Positions 1 through 6,811 of a DNA stretch of 14,002 bases are shown here, piece after piece (the stretch's first letter is position 1; each line of letters starts with the position of its first letter). Source of the stretch: an uncultured Treponema sp. (GTDB lineage: Bacteria; Spirochaetota; Spirochaetia; Treponematales; Treponemataceae); the NCBI GenBank assembly GCA_937890485.1, contig CALBXN010000128.1:1-14002 (forward strand). The letters run 5' to 3'. A program made the translations under genes and the position numbers. The notes under the pieces were generated by a model. The model searched no databases, was not told where the DNA came from, and saw nothing but the letters and a program-made list of their open reading frames with translations.

Positions 1-1
1 C

Positions 2-478
2 AACTGGATGCACGGAATTGGTTTAAACAAAAAAGTTCAATCTTGGTTTGATTTTCCTATGCCACAACCTACAATTCCACACAACTTTGTAGAAAAATCA
101 ATCGAAAAATATGAACAGAAAAAATTAAGTGAATTTAATGATTATCAAGAATTTATTGATTTTACACAAAATTCTTACTGTAAAAATAAAAATCAATTTT
201 TCTGGTTGGGAGGAAAACCTATAATTGTTACAGAAAATACATCCAAAATACACTTAAAATGGATGTATTTTAACGAAATTCACAGTGTATTTTTGCCAGA
301 TGGAACTTCTATCCAAACTGCACAAAAACTTGCTGACTTTTTGTATTCACTTAGCCCAGAAAATCACTTTATAATAGAAGAAAAACAAAATTCACAAAAA
401 AATCACTTTTCTTCTATTATAAATGCTAAAATTTACAAAAAAATTCGTGGAAATGGTCTTTGTAAAGTAAAACTTTAA
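2..478 (+). CDS. hypothetical protein, probably 5'-truncated by the window edge
   Basis: I do not recognise this protein. The frame is open from base 2. The first ATG is at position 8, and too little sequence lies upstream to judge a ribosome binding site, so the gene may well begin outside the window. At least 156 residues are visible. They are rich in Asn, Lys, Phe and Ile, with no signal peptide, membrane segment or cysteine metal motif. The middle part (about residues 60-115, with WLGGKP and FLPDGTS) looks like a folded beta-rich domain. The C-terminal 40 residues are basic and low in complexity. It converges on the XRE regulator at 475-804, with the two stop codons overlapping by 4 bp and no terminator between. 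An internal 12-bp inverted repeat lies at 234-271. Base composition resembles the neighbouring exported proteins and is more AT-rich than the metabolic operon. Confidence 0.6.
   Translation, partial: NWMHGIGLNKKVQSWFDFPMPQPTIPHNFVEKSIEKYEQKKLSEFNDYQEFIDFTQNSYCKNKNQFFWLGGKPIIVTENTSKIHLKWMYFNEIHSVFLPDGTSIQTAQKLADFLYSLSPENHFIIEEKQNSQKNHFSSIINAKIYKKIRGNGLCKVKL
234..271. repeat. perfect 12-bp inverted repeat inside a coding region
   Basis: AAAATACATCCA at 234-245 is exactly complementary to TGGATGTATTTT at 260-271, with a 14-base loop. AAAATACA also occurs as a direct repeat at 234-241 and 245-252. The structure lies inside the open frame of the first gene. It could form a hairpin in mRNA or a small cruciform, but in sequence this AT-rich it may be chance. 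Confidence 0.5.
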
Positions 479-804
479 TTAAAAACATCTCTAAGTTCTT
501 CTTGAATACGACCTACAGTTAAAGATAATTCTTTTGAAATAATTGAGTTTATTTTGTTAAGCGATGAATCATCCTCTTTAGCTACAAATGAACTAAAAAA
601 CAAAGATGCAGGTAAAACCTGTAATTCTATAATTATTTTTTCCAATAATTTATATGTTACAAATTTAGTTCCTGTTTCAATAACGCTTAAATGATTTGTA
701 CTAATTTCAAGACGTTCGGCAAGTTGTTCTTGAGATAACCCCATTTTCTTACGATAAAATCTTACATTCTCACCAAAAATCTTTCTAATGTTAAGTTCTT
801 CCAT
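475..804 (-). CDS. XRE/Cro-family helix-turn-helix transcriptional regulator
   Basis: This 109-residue protein has an XRE (lambda Cro/CI-like) DNA-binding domain at about residues 8-68. GLSQEQLAERLEIS followed by HLSVIETG is the typical helix 2 / recognition helix 3 pattern. About 40 helical, acidic and basic residues follow and could serve in dimerisation or ligand sensing. No cleavage or metal motif is visible. It is transcribed away from the two exported coiled-coil proteins. The shared intergenic region carries three 13-bp dyads around the opposing promoter, so it plausibly regulates that operon and itself. No good Shine-Dalgarno sequence precedes the ATG at 804, where the upstream bases are nearly all A and T. 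Initiation may be weak, or the transcript may be leaderless or nearly so. The family call is secure. The target is inferred from position. Confidence 0.9.
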   Translation of the reverse strand: MEELNIRKIFGENVRFYRKKMGLSQEQLAERLEISTNHLSVIETGTKFVTYKLLEKIIIELQVLPASLFFSSFVAKEDDSSLNKINSIISKELSLTVGRIQEELRDVFN

Positions 805-845
805 AGTTTAAATTAATTATTAAATTTAAATATATTATTTATAAC

Positions 846-941
846 ACTCTAAAAGAATTATATTAAATTAAAACTATTCTAAAAGAATTGACTTTATAAC
901 GCTTTTTGATATAATTATACCAAAACACATTCTTTTTGAAT
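846..941. promoter_or_regulatory. three 13-bp dyad sites, putative operators of the divergent XRE regulator
   Basis: Three similar inverted repeats occur between the divergent genes: ACTCTAAAAGAAT (846-858), ATTCTAAAAGAAT (876-888) and ATTCTTTTTGAAT (929-941). The common form is ATTCT-N3-AGAAT, with the third copy keeping ATTC/GAAT arms. Sites 1 and 2 are exactly 30 bp apart, which is about three helical turns and puts them on the same face. Site 2 touches the -35 box at 888-893, and site 3 lies just after the predicted transcription start. This is the usual layout for repression or autoregulation by a neighbouring XRE protein. The repeats are seen directly. Binding is inferred. Confidence 0.55.
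888..915 (+). promoter_or_regulatory. sigma-70-type promoter of the exported-protein operon
   Basis: TTGACT (888-893) and TATAAT (910-915) are separated by 16 bp, which gives near-consensus boxes with an acceptable spacer. Transcription would start near 922, giving a leader of about 35 bases that ends in AGGAG (943-947), 9 bases before the ATG at 957. The -10 box lies inside an 18-bp imperfect palindrome (906-923, TTGATAT-AATT-ATACCAA, 8 of 9 pairs). Confidence 0.7.
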
Positions 942-956
942 TAGGAGATAATTAAA

Positions 957-2144
957 ATGAAACAAAAAATTATTTATTTTATTCTTTTGGTAATATCATT
1001 TAGTATTTATGCGAGTGAATCTCTAACAGCAAGTTACTATTTAGACCAAATAAGTCAATTTGACAAAAACATGGAAAATATTAATTTAGAAAGAGTTAAT
1101 GAAATAACCAAAGCTAAAGAAATTTTAAATGCTGAAAAACTAGCAGAAAAGGCAACTATTAGCAATATAGAAAGAAAATTCACAGAAACAGAACAACAAC
1201 TAAAAGAAAGAAAGGAAAACTTATCTAAAAAATTAGATTCTGAATATAAAACAGATGAAACAAATAAAATTGCAGAAATAAACAATAAATATGATTCTCT
1301 TATAAAACAAGAAAAACAAAAGAAAGAAGCATTAATAAAAGAAATGTTAAATAAAGAATTTCTATTATCTTATCCAGATGTAAACATCTCTGTTGGAAAC
1401 TTTCAAGTTGAAGCAGATCCTCAGCATTTCCCTGTTACAGTTATATCAGAGAAAACAGAATTAGATTATAAATATACTGGAAAAATTGAATTGGAAGAGG
1501 CTGATAGAGATGCAGAGGGAGAAAGAATCAATTCAGAAAAGGATAACTATAAAGCAGAAATAATTTACAAAATAGAACAGCAACAAAATAATTTTATAAA
1601 AAAAATCACTCAAATAATGATAAAAAATGACAAAAATGCAGTGATTAGAAGATTCAATCCAAATGAATATGAAAACAAACAAGGTTTTACAATACAACCA
1701 ACTCCACAACCGACAACTCAAACTGAAAAAACACAAGTAACAAATAGTACTGCATCAACAGCTACAAAACCAGTACAAAAAATTGAACCAGCAAAAACAA
1801 TTACACCTAAACCAGCACCTAAAACAGAACGAATTTGGGTTGACGATGGAATGAGTGCGGGTGGTATTACATGTCTTACAATAGGTTCATTGGGATTTGC
1901 AGCTGGTCTTGTAGCCGTTTGTTGGGGAATAAATATACCTGGTGAGCTTGGAGAAAAACATTGGATAGGAGGAACTATAGGAGCAGCAGGTTCAGCAATA
2001 TTAATGCTTCTTTCCCCCTTCATGATTAAAGGTCATTACGAAACACGAGTCATAGGTAAAGTAAATTCAGACCCAGTGCTAAAAAATGTAAAATTTGAAA
2101 CTACAGGTCACTCAACAACTTTAGGATACAAATTTAATTGGTAA
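957..2144 (+). CDS. exported coiled-coil protein with C-terminal hydrophobic segments
   Basis: The function is not recognised. The 395-residue protein starts with a signal peptide (basic MKQK, a hydrophobic stretch to about residue 18, possible cleavage near IYA/SES). A long, highly charged coiled coil follows (about residues 35-135), rich in Glu and Lys. Next come a globular region containing SVGNF and HFPVTV (about 140-240) and a Pro/Thr/Gln/Lys-rich linker (about 245-290). A C-terminal part has two Gly/Ala-rich hydrophobic segments (about 300-325 and 335-357), which could be a membrane hairpin. The protein ends in an aromatic LGYKFNW. AGGAG sits 9 bases upstream of the ATG. Residues 20-235 are clearly paralogous to the next gene. 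A surface or periplasmic envelope-anchored role is plausible, but no enzymatic motif is visible. GC content is very low (one 60-base line counted at about 17 percent). Confidence 0.85.
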   Translation: MKQKIIYFILLVISFSIYASESLTASYYLDQISQFDKNMENINLERVNEITKAKEILNAEKLAEKATISNIERKFTETEQQLKERKENLSKKLDSEYKTDETNKIAEINNKYDSLIKQEKQKKEALIKEMLNKEFLLSYPDVNISVGNFQVEADPQHFPVTVISEKTELDYKYTGKIELEEADRDAEGERINSEKDNYKAEIIYKIEQQQNNFIKKITQIMIKNDKNAVIRRFNPNEYENKQGFTIQPTPQPTTQTEKTQVTNSTASTATKPVQKIEPAKTITPKPAPKTERIWVDDGMSAGGITCLTIGSLGFAAGLVAVCWGINIPGELGEKHWIGGTIGAAGSAILMLLSPFMIKGHYETRVIGKVNSDPVLKNVKFETTGHSTTLGYKFNW

Positions 2145-2147
2145 AAG

Positions 2148-2162
2148 CGATGAATTTCATCG
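2148..2162. repeat. short hairpin between the two exported-protein genes
   Basis: CGATGAA and TTCATCG flank a single T, a 7-bp perfect inverted repeat directly after the upstream stop codon. It is followed by an A/T run but has no clear U-tract. It may be a weak attenuator or an mRNA stability element between 957-2144 and 2186-2977. Confidence 0.35.
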
Positions 2163-2185
2163 TAAAAATATTTTGGAGGATTCAA

Positions 2186-2977
2186 ATGAAGACAAAAAAA
2201 ATTTTAACAGTTATGATTCTATTATTCATAACATCATTCATTATGGCACAAGAAAAATTAAGTGATTATCTCAATATGCTTAATGATTTAACAAATCAAG
2301 AAATTGCTATTACAAGTGAATTTAATCTTGTATATCAATCTGCTATAAATGAATTAAACACTGATACTCAAGTAGAAATGGCTAAAATTTCAAAAGAAGA
2401 AAAACTAGCTTGGGAAACAGAAGCAAAATACACAACAAGAATTTCTGAAGAAATTAATAAATTACAAACAAAACGAGATAAAGAGATTGAAAGTATAACA
2501 AATGAAATAAAAGCAAGTTTTAAAGAAAGACAAGACTATGTAACTAATAAAAAACAAGAAATTATATACAACTTGATGAAAAAAGAATTTGTATATACAG
2601 GGAACAGTGTGCAAATATCTTTTGGAAAATTTAGTCCAAGTGATACAAATGATAATCACTGGCCTGTTGTAGTAAAAAGTCTTGAAAAAGATTTAAATTT
2701 CACAGCAAATAACTTAAAATGGATTTTAGATTCCAATACAATCGAACAACAATATAAATCTAGTGAAAAAATGATATTAAACAACGAAATAAAGGGAGAA
2801 ATTTATTTTCAAGTTATCAGAAAAACTTTAACTGATACTTATCAGAAAAAAGTCACAAAAGTTATATTAAGAGCTCCCAACAATGCTGTTTTAGTAGAAT
2901 TTCCAATAGATGAAATAGTAGAAACATTTTCTTTAACACAAACAGTTTACGAACCAAGTAGTATTATAACTGAATAA
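2186..2977 (+). CDS. exported coiled-coil protein, paralogue of the upstream gene
   Basis: This 263-residue protein of unknown function begins with a good signal peptide (MKTKK, a hydrophobic core, likely cleavage after MA before QEK). A charged coiled coil (about residues 35-125) and a C-terminal globular region follow. I chose ATG 2186 because GGAGGA (2175-2180) lies 5 bases upstream and the signal peptide begins there. The in-frame ATG at 2138 would overlap the previous gene, has no ribosome site and would bury the signal peptide. It aligns with the preceding protein along most of its length. KKEF then SFGKF and HWPVVV match KEF, SVGNF and HFPVTV in the paralogue, and KKVTKVIL...NNAV matches KKITQIMI...KNAV. 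It lacks the Pro/Thr-rich linker and hydrophobic tail, so it may be free in the periplasm or secreted. The two genes share a promoter and a terminator. Confidence 0.85.
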   Translation: MKTKKILTVMILLFITSFIMAQEKLSDYLNMLNDLTNQEIAITSEFNLVYQSAINELNTDTQVEMAKISKEEKLAWETEAKYTTRISEEINKLQTKRDKEIESITNEIKASFKERQDYVTNKKQEIIYNLMKKEFVYTGNSVQISFGKFSPSDTNDNHWPVVVKSLEKDLNFTANNLKWILDSNTIEQQYKSSEKMILNNEIKGEIYFQVIRKTLTDTYQKKVTKVILRAPNNAVLVEFPIDEIVETFSLTQTVYEPSSIITE

Positions 2978-2985
2978 TTTATCGT

Positions 2986-3021
2986 AAAATGCTGTGTTTT
3001 ATATAAAACACAGCATTTTTT
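2986..3021 (+). terminator. intrinsic terminator after the exported-protein operon
   Basis: The arms at 2986-3002 and 3003-3019 are perfectly complementary over 17 bp (core TGCTGTG/CACAGCA), and the right arm runs into six T residues (3016-3021). It starts 8 bases after the stop codon at 2977. The matching A-run on the left arm means it could also act on the minus strand. Confidence 0.9.
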
Positions 3022-3077
3022 ATTAATAAAACTTTAATTAAATATATAATTTTTTATCTATATTAAAACTAAATCTA

Positions 3078-3106
3078 TTCACATTCTTTTTCTTTTGCTG
3101 TATAAT
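3078..3106 (+). promoter_or_regulatory. sigma-70-type promoter of the mdh-fum-hdr-flx-frd operon
   Basis: TTCACA (3078-3083) and a perfect TATAAT (3101-3106) are separated by an ideal 17 bp. Transcription would start near 3113, leaving a leader of about 90 bases before the ATG at 3204. No other equally good promoter was seen between here and the end of the operon, and the gene joints are tight. This promoter therefore probably drives all eleven genes. Confidence 0.75.
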
Positions 3107-3143
3107 ACTTATAATTTTGAAATAATAGGGTTATTGTCTAAAT

Positions 3144-3161
3144 TTGTTAATACTTTAGCAA
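3144..3161. promoter_or_regulatory. Rex-like operator in the leader of the redox operon
   Basis: TTGTTAA-TACT-TTAGCAA matches the Rex consensus known from Clostridia and relatives (TTGTTAA-N4-TTAACAA) at 13 of 14 fixed positions. Rex is a repressor that leaves DNA when NADH is high relative to NAD+. The site lies about 30-50 bases after the predicted start, so a bound protein would act as a roadblock. Control by NADH would suit an operon of NADH-consuming enzymes. Whether this organism encodes Rex cannot be seen from the window. Confidence 0.5.
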
Positions 3162-3203
3162 AAATACAGTAAATCCAAATTAAATAATAAGGACGGTTTT
3201 ATA

Positions 3204-4151
3204 ATGAGAAACAAGGTTACGATTATCGGTTCAGGTAGCGTAGGTTCTACAATTGCTTATACAATGGCTATTGAAGGTATTGCATCTGAAATTGTAATGG
3301 TAGACATCAATGTAAACAAAGCTTTAGGTGAAGCTCTTGATATTAGACAAGGCTTATCTTTTTATCCATCATGTTCTATTTACGCAGGAAGTTACGAAGA
3401 TGCAAAAGATTCTGATATCGTAATACTTACTTCTGGGGTTGCAAGAAAACCAGGACAATCACGACTTGATCTTGCACAAACAAATGTAAATATCACAAAA
3501 TCAATTATTCCTGAAATTACAAAATATGCTCCTAATGCATTTTATGTAATTGTTTCAAATCCTATTGATATTCTTACTTATCAATTCCATAAAACAGCAG
3601 GTCTAAAAGAAAACCAAATTATCGGTTCTGGAACAGTTTTAGACTCAGCTAGATTAAGAGCAAGAATCGCTGAATATTATAAAATCAATCAAAAAAATGT
3701 TCATGCTTATGTTTTAGGTGAACATGGAGATTCTTCTTTCGTTCCTTGGTCTGTTGCAAATATTTCTAATATTCATGTTGATGATTATCCAAACTGTATT
3801 ACAGATAAAGATAAACTTCTTCCACCTTTAGTTCATGAAGAAGTTGAACAATATGTTCGCAAATCTGGTGGACGCGTTATCGAAAGAAAAGGTGCAACTT
3901 TCTACGCAATCGCAATGTCAGTTTGCCATATCTGTAAATGCTTGGTAAGTGGAGTAGATTCTTCTTTGACAGTTTCAACAATGATGCATGGTGAATATGG
4001 TATTGATGATGTTTGTTTAAGTACACTTTCAATCGTAGGTGATCAAGGTGCAGAAGGAAAACTTGCACTCAAACTTACAGATGAAGAAGTAGAAAAACTT
4101 CAATACAGTGCAAAATGTCTAAAAGACATTATCGCTCAACTTAACTTTTAA
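3204..4151 (+). CDS. mdh: NAD-dependent malate dehydrogenase of the LDH-like type
   Basis: This cytoplasmic enzyme would interconvert oxaloacetate and malate with NAD(H). At 315 residues it has normal length for the LDH/MDH superfamily. Visible features are the Rossmann motif GSGSVG (residues 9-14), an acidic NAD-binding residue (D34), substrate-binding R81, R87 and R150, D147, and the catalytic His in GEHGDS (H174). The body resembles bacterial L-lactate dehydrogenase. The specificity residue in the loop GVARKPGQSR is Arg81, however, where lactate dehydrogenases carry Gln. Arg there is the malate-dehydrogenase signature. A fumarase gene begins 15 bases downstream, which supports malate as substrate. 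AAGGA (3189-3193) precedes the ATG by 10 bases. It is the first gene of the operon, downstream of the Rex-like site. Automatic annotation might call it lactate dehydrogenase, and I think malate is better supported. Confidence 0.88.
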   Translation: MRNKVTIIGSGSVGSTIAYTMAIEGIASEIVMVDINVNKALGEALDIRQGLSFYPSCSIYAGSYEDAKDSDIVILTSGVARKPGQSRLDLAQTNVNITKSIIPEITKYAPNAFYVIVSNPIDILTYQFHKTAGLKENQIIGSGTVLDSARLRARIAEYYKINQKNVHAYVLGEHGDSSFVPWSVANISNIHVDDYPNCITDKDKLLPPLVHEEVEQYVRKSGGRVIERKGATFYAIAMSVCHICKCLVSGVDSSLTVSTMMHGEYGIDDVCLSTLSIVGDQGAEGKLALKLTDEEVEKLQYSAKCLKDIIAQLNF

Positions 4152-4166
4152 TTTTTTAAGGATACA

Positions 4167-5588
4167 ATGATGGAATATAGAATTGAACATGACTCCATGG
4201 GAGAAGTAAAAGTTCCTGCAAATAAATATTGGGCAGCACAAACAGAAAGAAGTCATGAAAACTTTAATATTGGTGTTGGAATTGAAACAATGCCACGCGA
4301 AATTACAAAGGCTTTTGGTGTTCTAAAAAAAGCTGCTGCAATGGCAAACAATGCTTTAAAGCCAGAAAAAATGACTAACGAAAAATTAGATGCAATTTCT
4401 AAGGCTTGTGACGAAGTTATTTCTGGAGAACTTTTTGACCACTTTCCTCTTGTTGTATGGCAAACAGGTAGTGGAACTCAATCAAATATGAATGCAAACG
4501 AAGTTATCGCTAATCGTGGTAACGAAATTGCTTCAAATCTTCCTGCAGGTACTTTTTTTGAAGATGCTTCAAAGGTAAAAAAACTTCTTCATCCAAATGA
4601 TGATATCAATATGAGTCAATCTTCTAACGATACTTTCCCTACTGCTATGCATATTGCTGCTGTAACAATTTTAGAAGATAAACTTATTCCTGCTGTAGAA
4701 CTTTTAATCAATACTTTTGATAGATTAGAAAAAGAAAATGAAGGCATCGTAAAATCAGGACGAACTCACTTACAAGATGCAACACCTATCACATTCAGCC
4801 AAGAAATCTCAGGTTGGAAATCTTCATTGATTAGAGATGTTGAACTTATCAAACTTTCATTAAAACCTTTAAGAGAACTTGCTCTTGGTGGAACTGCTGT
4901 TGGAACAGGATTAAACGCTCCAAAGGGATTTGATGTTAAGGTTGCTGAAGCTGTTTCAAAATTAACAGGTAAAGAATTTGTAACAGCAGGAAATAAATTC
5001 CACGCTTTAACAAGTAAAGATGAATTAGTTTTTGCTCACGGTGCATTAAAAGCTTTAGCTGCTGATATGATGAAAATTGCAAATGATGTACGCTGGCTTG
5101 CTTCTGGTCCTCGTGTTGGTCTTGGTGAAATTAAAATTCCTGAAAATGAACCAGGTTCATCAATTATGCCAGGAAAAGTAAATCCGACCCAATGTGAAGC
5201 GGTAACAATGGTTGCTGTACAAGTTATGGGAAATGATGTAGCAGTTGGAATGGCTGCAAGTCAAGGTAACTTTGAATTAAATGTTTTCATGCCTGTATGT
5301 ATTTACAATTTCTTGCAATCAGCACGCTTATTAGCAGAATCAATTGTTTCTTTTAATAACAACTGTGCTGTAGGAATCGAAGCAAATAAAGAAAAAATGC
5401 ACAATAACTTGCACAACTCTTTAATGTTAGTAACTGCTTTGAATCCTTATATTGGTTATGAAAATGCAGCAAAAACAGCAAAAAAAGCATTCAAAGAAAA
5501 TATTTCTCTAAAAGAAGCTTGTGTTGCACTTGGATTTTTAACTGCAGAAAAATTTGATGAAGTATTTCATCCTGAACAAATGGTTTAA
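4167..5588 (+). CDS. fumC: class II fumarate hydratase
   Basis: This iron-independent fumarase interconverts malate and fumarate. The 473 residues fit the class II family. Key regions are GSGTQSNMNANEV near residue 100, SSNDTFPT (152-159), GRTHLQDATP with the catalytic His (H201), and the superfamily signature GSSIMPGKVNP with the active-site Ser/Lys loop (S331-P340). The signature separates it from aspartase less surely than whole-protein similarity would, but GRTHLQDATP and the neighbouring malate dehydrogenase favour fumarase. Two ATG codons are adjacent (4167 and 4170). AAGGA at 4158-4162 is 4 or 7 bases away, so the second may be the true start with no change in function. It follows mdh by 15 bases and precedes hdrB by 31. 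In the fermentative direction it would supply fumarate to the FrdAB proteins at the end of the operon. Confidence 0.93.
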   Translation: MMEYRIEHDSMGEVKVPANKYWAAQTERSHENFNIGVGIETMPREITKAFGVLKKAAAMANNALKPEKMTNEKLDAISKACDEVISGELFDHFPLVVWQTGSGTQSNMNANEVIANRGNEIASNLPAGTFFEDASKVKKLLHPNDDINMSQSSNDTFPTAMHIAAVTILEDKLIPAVELLINTFDRLEKENEGIVKSGRTHLQDATPITFSQEISGWKSSLIRDVELIKLSLKPLRELALGGTAVGTGLNAPKGFDVKVAEAVSKLTGKEFVTAGNKFHALTSKDELVFAHGALKALAADMMKIANDVRWLASGPRVGLGEIKIPENEPGSSIMPGKVNPTQCEAVTMVAVQVMGNDVAVGMAASQGNFELNVFMPVCIYNFLQSARLLAESIVSFNNNCAVGIEANKEKMHNNLHNSLMLVTALNPYIGYENAAKTAKKAFKENISLKEACVALGFLTAEKFDEVFHPEQMV

Positions 5589-5619
5589 AATTAACTCTTA
5601 AATTAATACGAGGGTCATT

Positions 5620-6411
5620 ATGAATTATAGTTATTATCCAGGTTGTACTTTGCGTACAAAAGCAAAAGATCTGGATTTTTATGCAAAAGCAAGTCTCGAA
5701 GCCTTAGGTTCTTCTCTTGTAGAAGTTCCTGATTGGCAATGTTGTGGAGGCGTTTACTCAACAGCAAAAGATGAGATTGCAAATAAGCTTTCAGCTGTAA
5801 GAGCCTTGGTTGCCGCAAGAGATGCAGGACAAGATTTGGTAACTGTTTGTTCTGCATGTCATAATTTTCTAAAACAAGTAAACAATGACATGAAAAATGA
5901 TGAATACATCAGAAGTCATGCAAACTCTTACATGAAATTAGATACTCCTTACACAGGAGAAACAAATGTTATTCATTTTCTAGAACTTTTAAGAGATAAA
6001 ATCGGTTTTGATGAAATTGCTAAAAAGGTTGTAAATCCTATTGGTAAAAAAATCGGTGCTTATTATGGTTGTCTTTTATTACGACCTGGCAAAGTTATGG
6101 AAATGGATAATCCTGAAAATCCAAAAATCCTAGAAGATTTTATTAAAGCAATTGGTGGTGAACCTGTAATTTACGCAATGCGCAACGAGTGTTGTGGAGG
6201 TTACATCACTATGGAAGATAAAGAAGTAGCAAACAAAAGAAGTGGCAAAGTTCTTACAAATGCAAAAGAACATGGAGCAGAACTTCTTGTAACAGCTTGT
6301 CCTCTTTGTTTATACAATCTCAAAAAAAATACTGACGGTGTTGAACTTCCTGTAGTTTATTTTACAGAACTCTTAGCTCAAGCTCTCGGTGTAAAAAAAG
6401 GAGATGCGTAA
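5620..6411 (+). CDS. hdrB: heterodisulfide reductase subunit B-like protein (two CCG domains)
   Basis: This 263-residue soluble protein has two complete cysteine-rich CCG domains. The ligands are C9, C41-C42, C77 and C80 in the first, and C151, C191-C192, C227 and C230 in the second. In methanogen HdrB these motifs hold two noncubane [4Fe-4S] clusters where the CoM-S-S-CoB heterodisulfide is reduced. In bacteria without those coenzymes, HdrB passes electrons to other acceptors. No ligand is missing, so the metal sites should be functional. There is no membrane segment. GAGGG (5610-5614) lies 5 bases before the ATG. It heads the hdrBCA cluster and follows fumarase by 31 bases. Because no disulfide partner such as DsrC is encoded here, and a FrdB/FrdA pair is, I infer that HdrB hands electrons to the fumarate reductase module. 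The direct acceptor is unproven. Confidence 0.92.
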   Translation: MNYSYYPGCTLRTKAKDLDFYAKASLEALGSSLVEVPDWQCCGGVYSTAKDEIANKLSAVRALVAARDAGQDLVTVCSACHNFLKQVNNDMKNDEYIRSHANSYMKLDTPYTGETNVIHFLELLRDKIGFDEIAKKVVNPIGKKIGAYYGCLLLRPGKVMEMDNPENPKILEDFIKAIGGEPVIYAMRNECCGGYITMEDKEVANKRSGKVLTNAKEHGAELLVTACPLCLYNLKKNTDGVELPVVYFTELLAQALGVKKGDA

Positions 6412-6415
6412 TCTT

Positions 6416-6802
6416 ATGGAAGCAAAAATCAGTAAAGAACAAATCATTCAAATTAGTGGTGTAAATCCTAGAAAATGTATGCGATGTGGAAAATGTTCAG
6501 CATCTTGTCCTTCTTACGAAGAAATGGAATATCATCCTCATCAATTTGTGTACATGGTAGAAAATGGAGAAATCGAAAGTTTAGTAAACTCTCCTTCTCT
6601 ATATAAATGTCTTTCATGTTTTGCTTGTATTGAACGTTGTCCAAGAAATGTTGAACCTGCAAAACTTGTAGAAGCTGTAAGAACTGCTGTTGTACGACAG
6701 CAAGGAAATAATCACTTAAAAGCAGAACAGATTCCACAAATGTTGGATGAAGATTTACCTCAACAAGCAATCGTTAGTGCTTTTAGAAAGTATAAGAAAT
6801 AG
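6416..6802 (+). CDS. hdrC: heterodisulfide reductase subunit C-like ferredoxin protein
   Basis: This small electron carrier links HdrA to HdrB. It has two [4Fe-4S] motifs, CMRCGKCSASCP (C21, C24, C27, C31) and CLSCFACIERCP (C65, C68, C71, C75), and a helical C-terminal tail. That is the normal HdrC layout at 128 residues. I chose ATG 6416. The in-frame ATG at 6404 directly abuts AAGGAG (6398-6403) with no spacing, whereas 6416 is 12 bases from it. The longer form would add only MRNL and overlap hdrB by 8 bases. The gene sits between hdrB and hdrA, 9 bases before the latter. Confidence 0.9.
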   Translation: MEAKISKEQIIQISGVNPRKCMRCGKCSASCPSYEEMEYHPHQFVYMVENGEIESLVNSPSLYKCLSCFACIERCPRNVEPAKLVEAVRTAVVRQQGNNHLKAEQIPQMLDEDLPQQAIVSAFRKYKK

Positions 6803-6811
6803 GAATTATAT

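Noticed and set aside
2..804. Toxin-antitoxin pair made of the first gene and the XRE regulator
   Set aside because: The genes converge rather than form an operon, and the first protein shows no toxin motif.
2138..2185. ATG 2138 as the start of the second exported protein
   Set aside because: It overlaps the previous gene, lacks a ribosome site and would place 16 residues before an otherwise perfect signal peptide.
6404..6415. Upstream ATG start for hdrC
   Set aside because: The Shine-Dalgarno sequence directly touches this ATG. ATG 6416 has usable spacing, and HdrC needs no extra residues.
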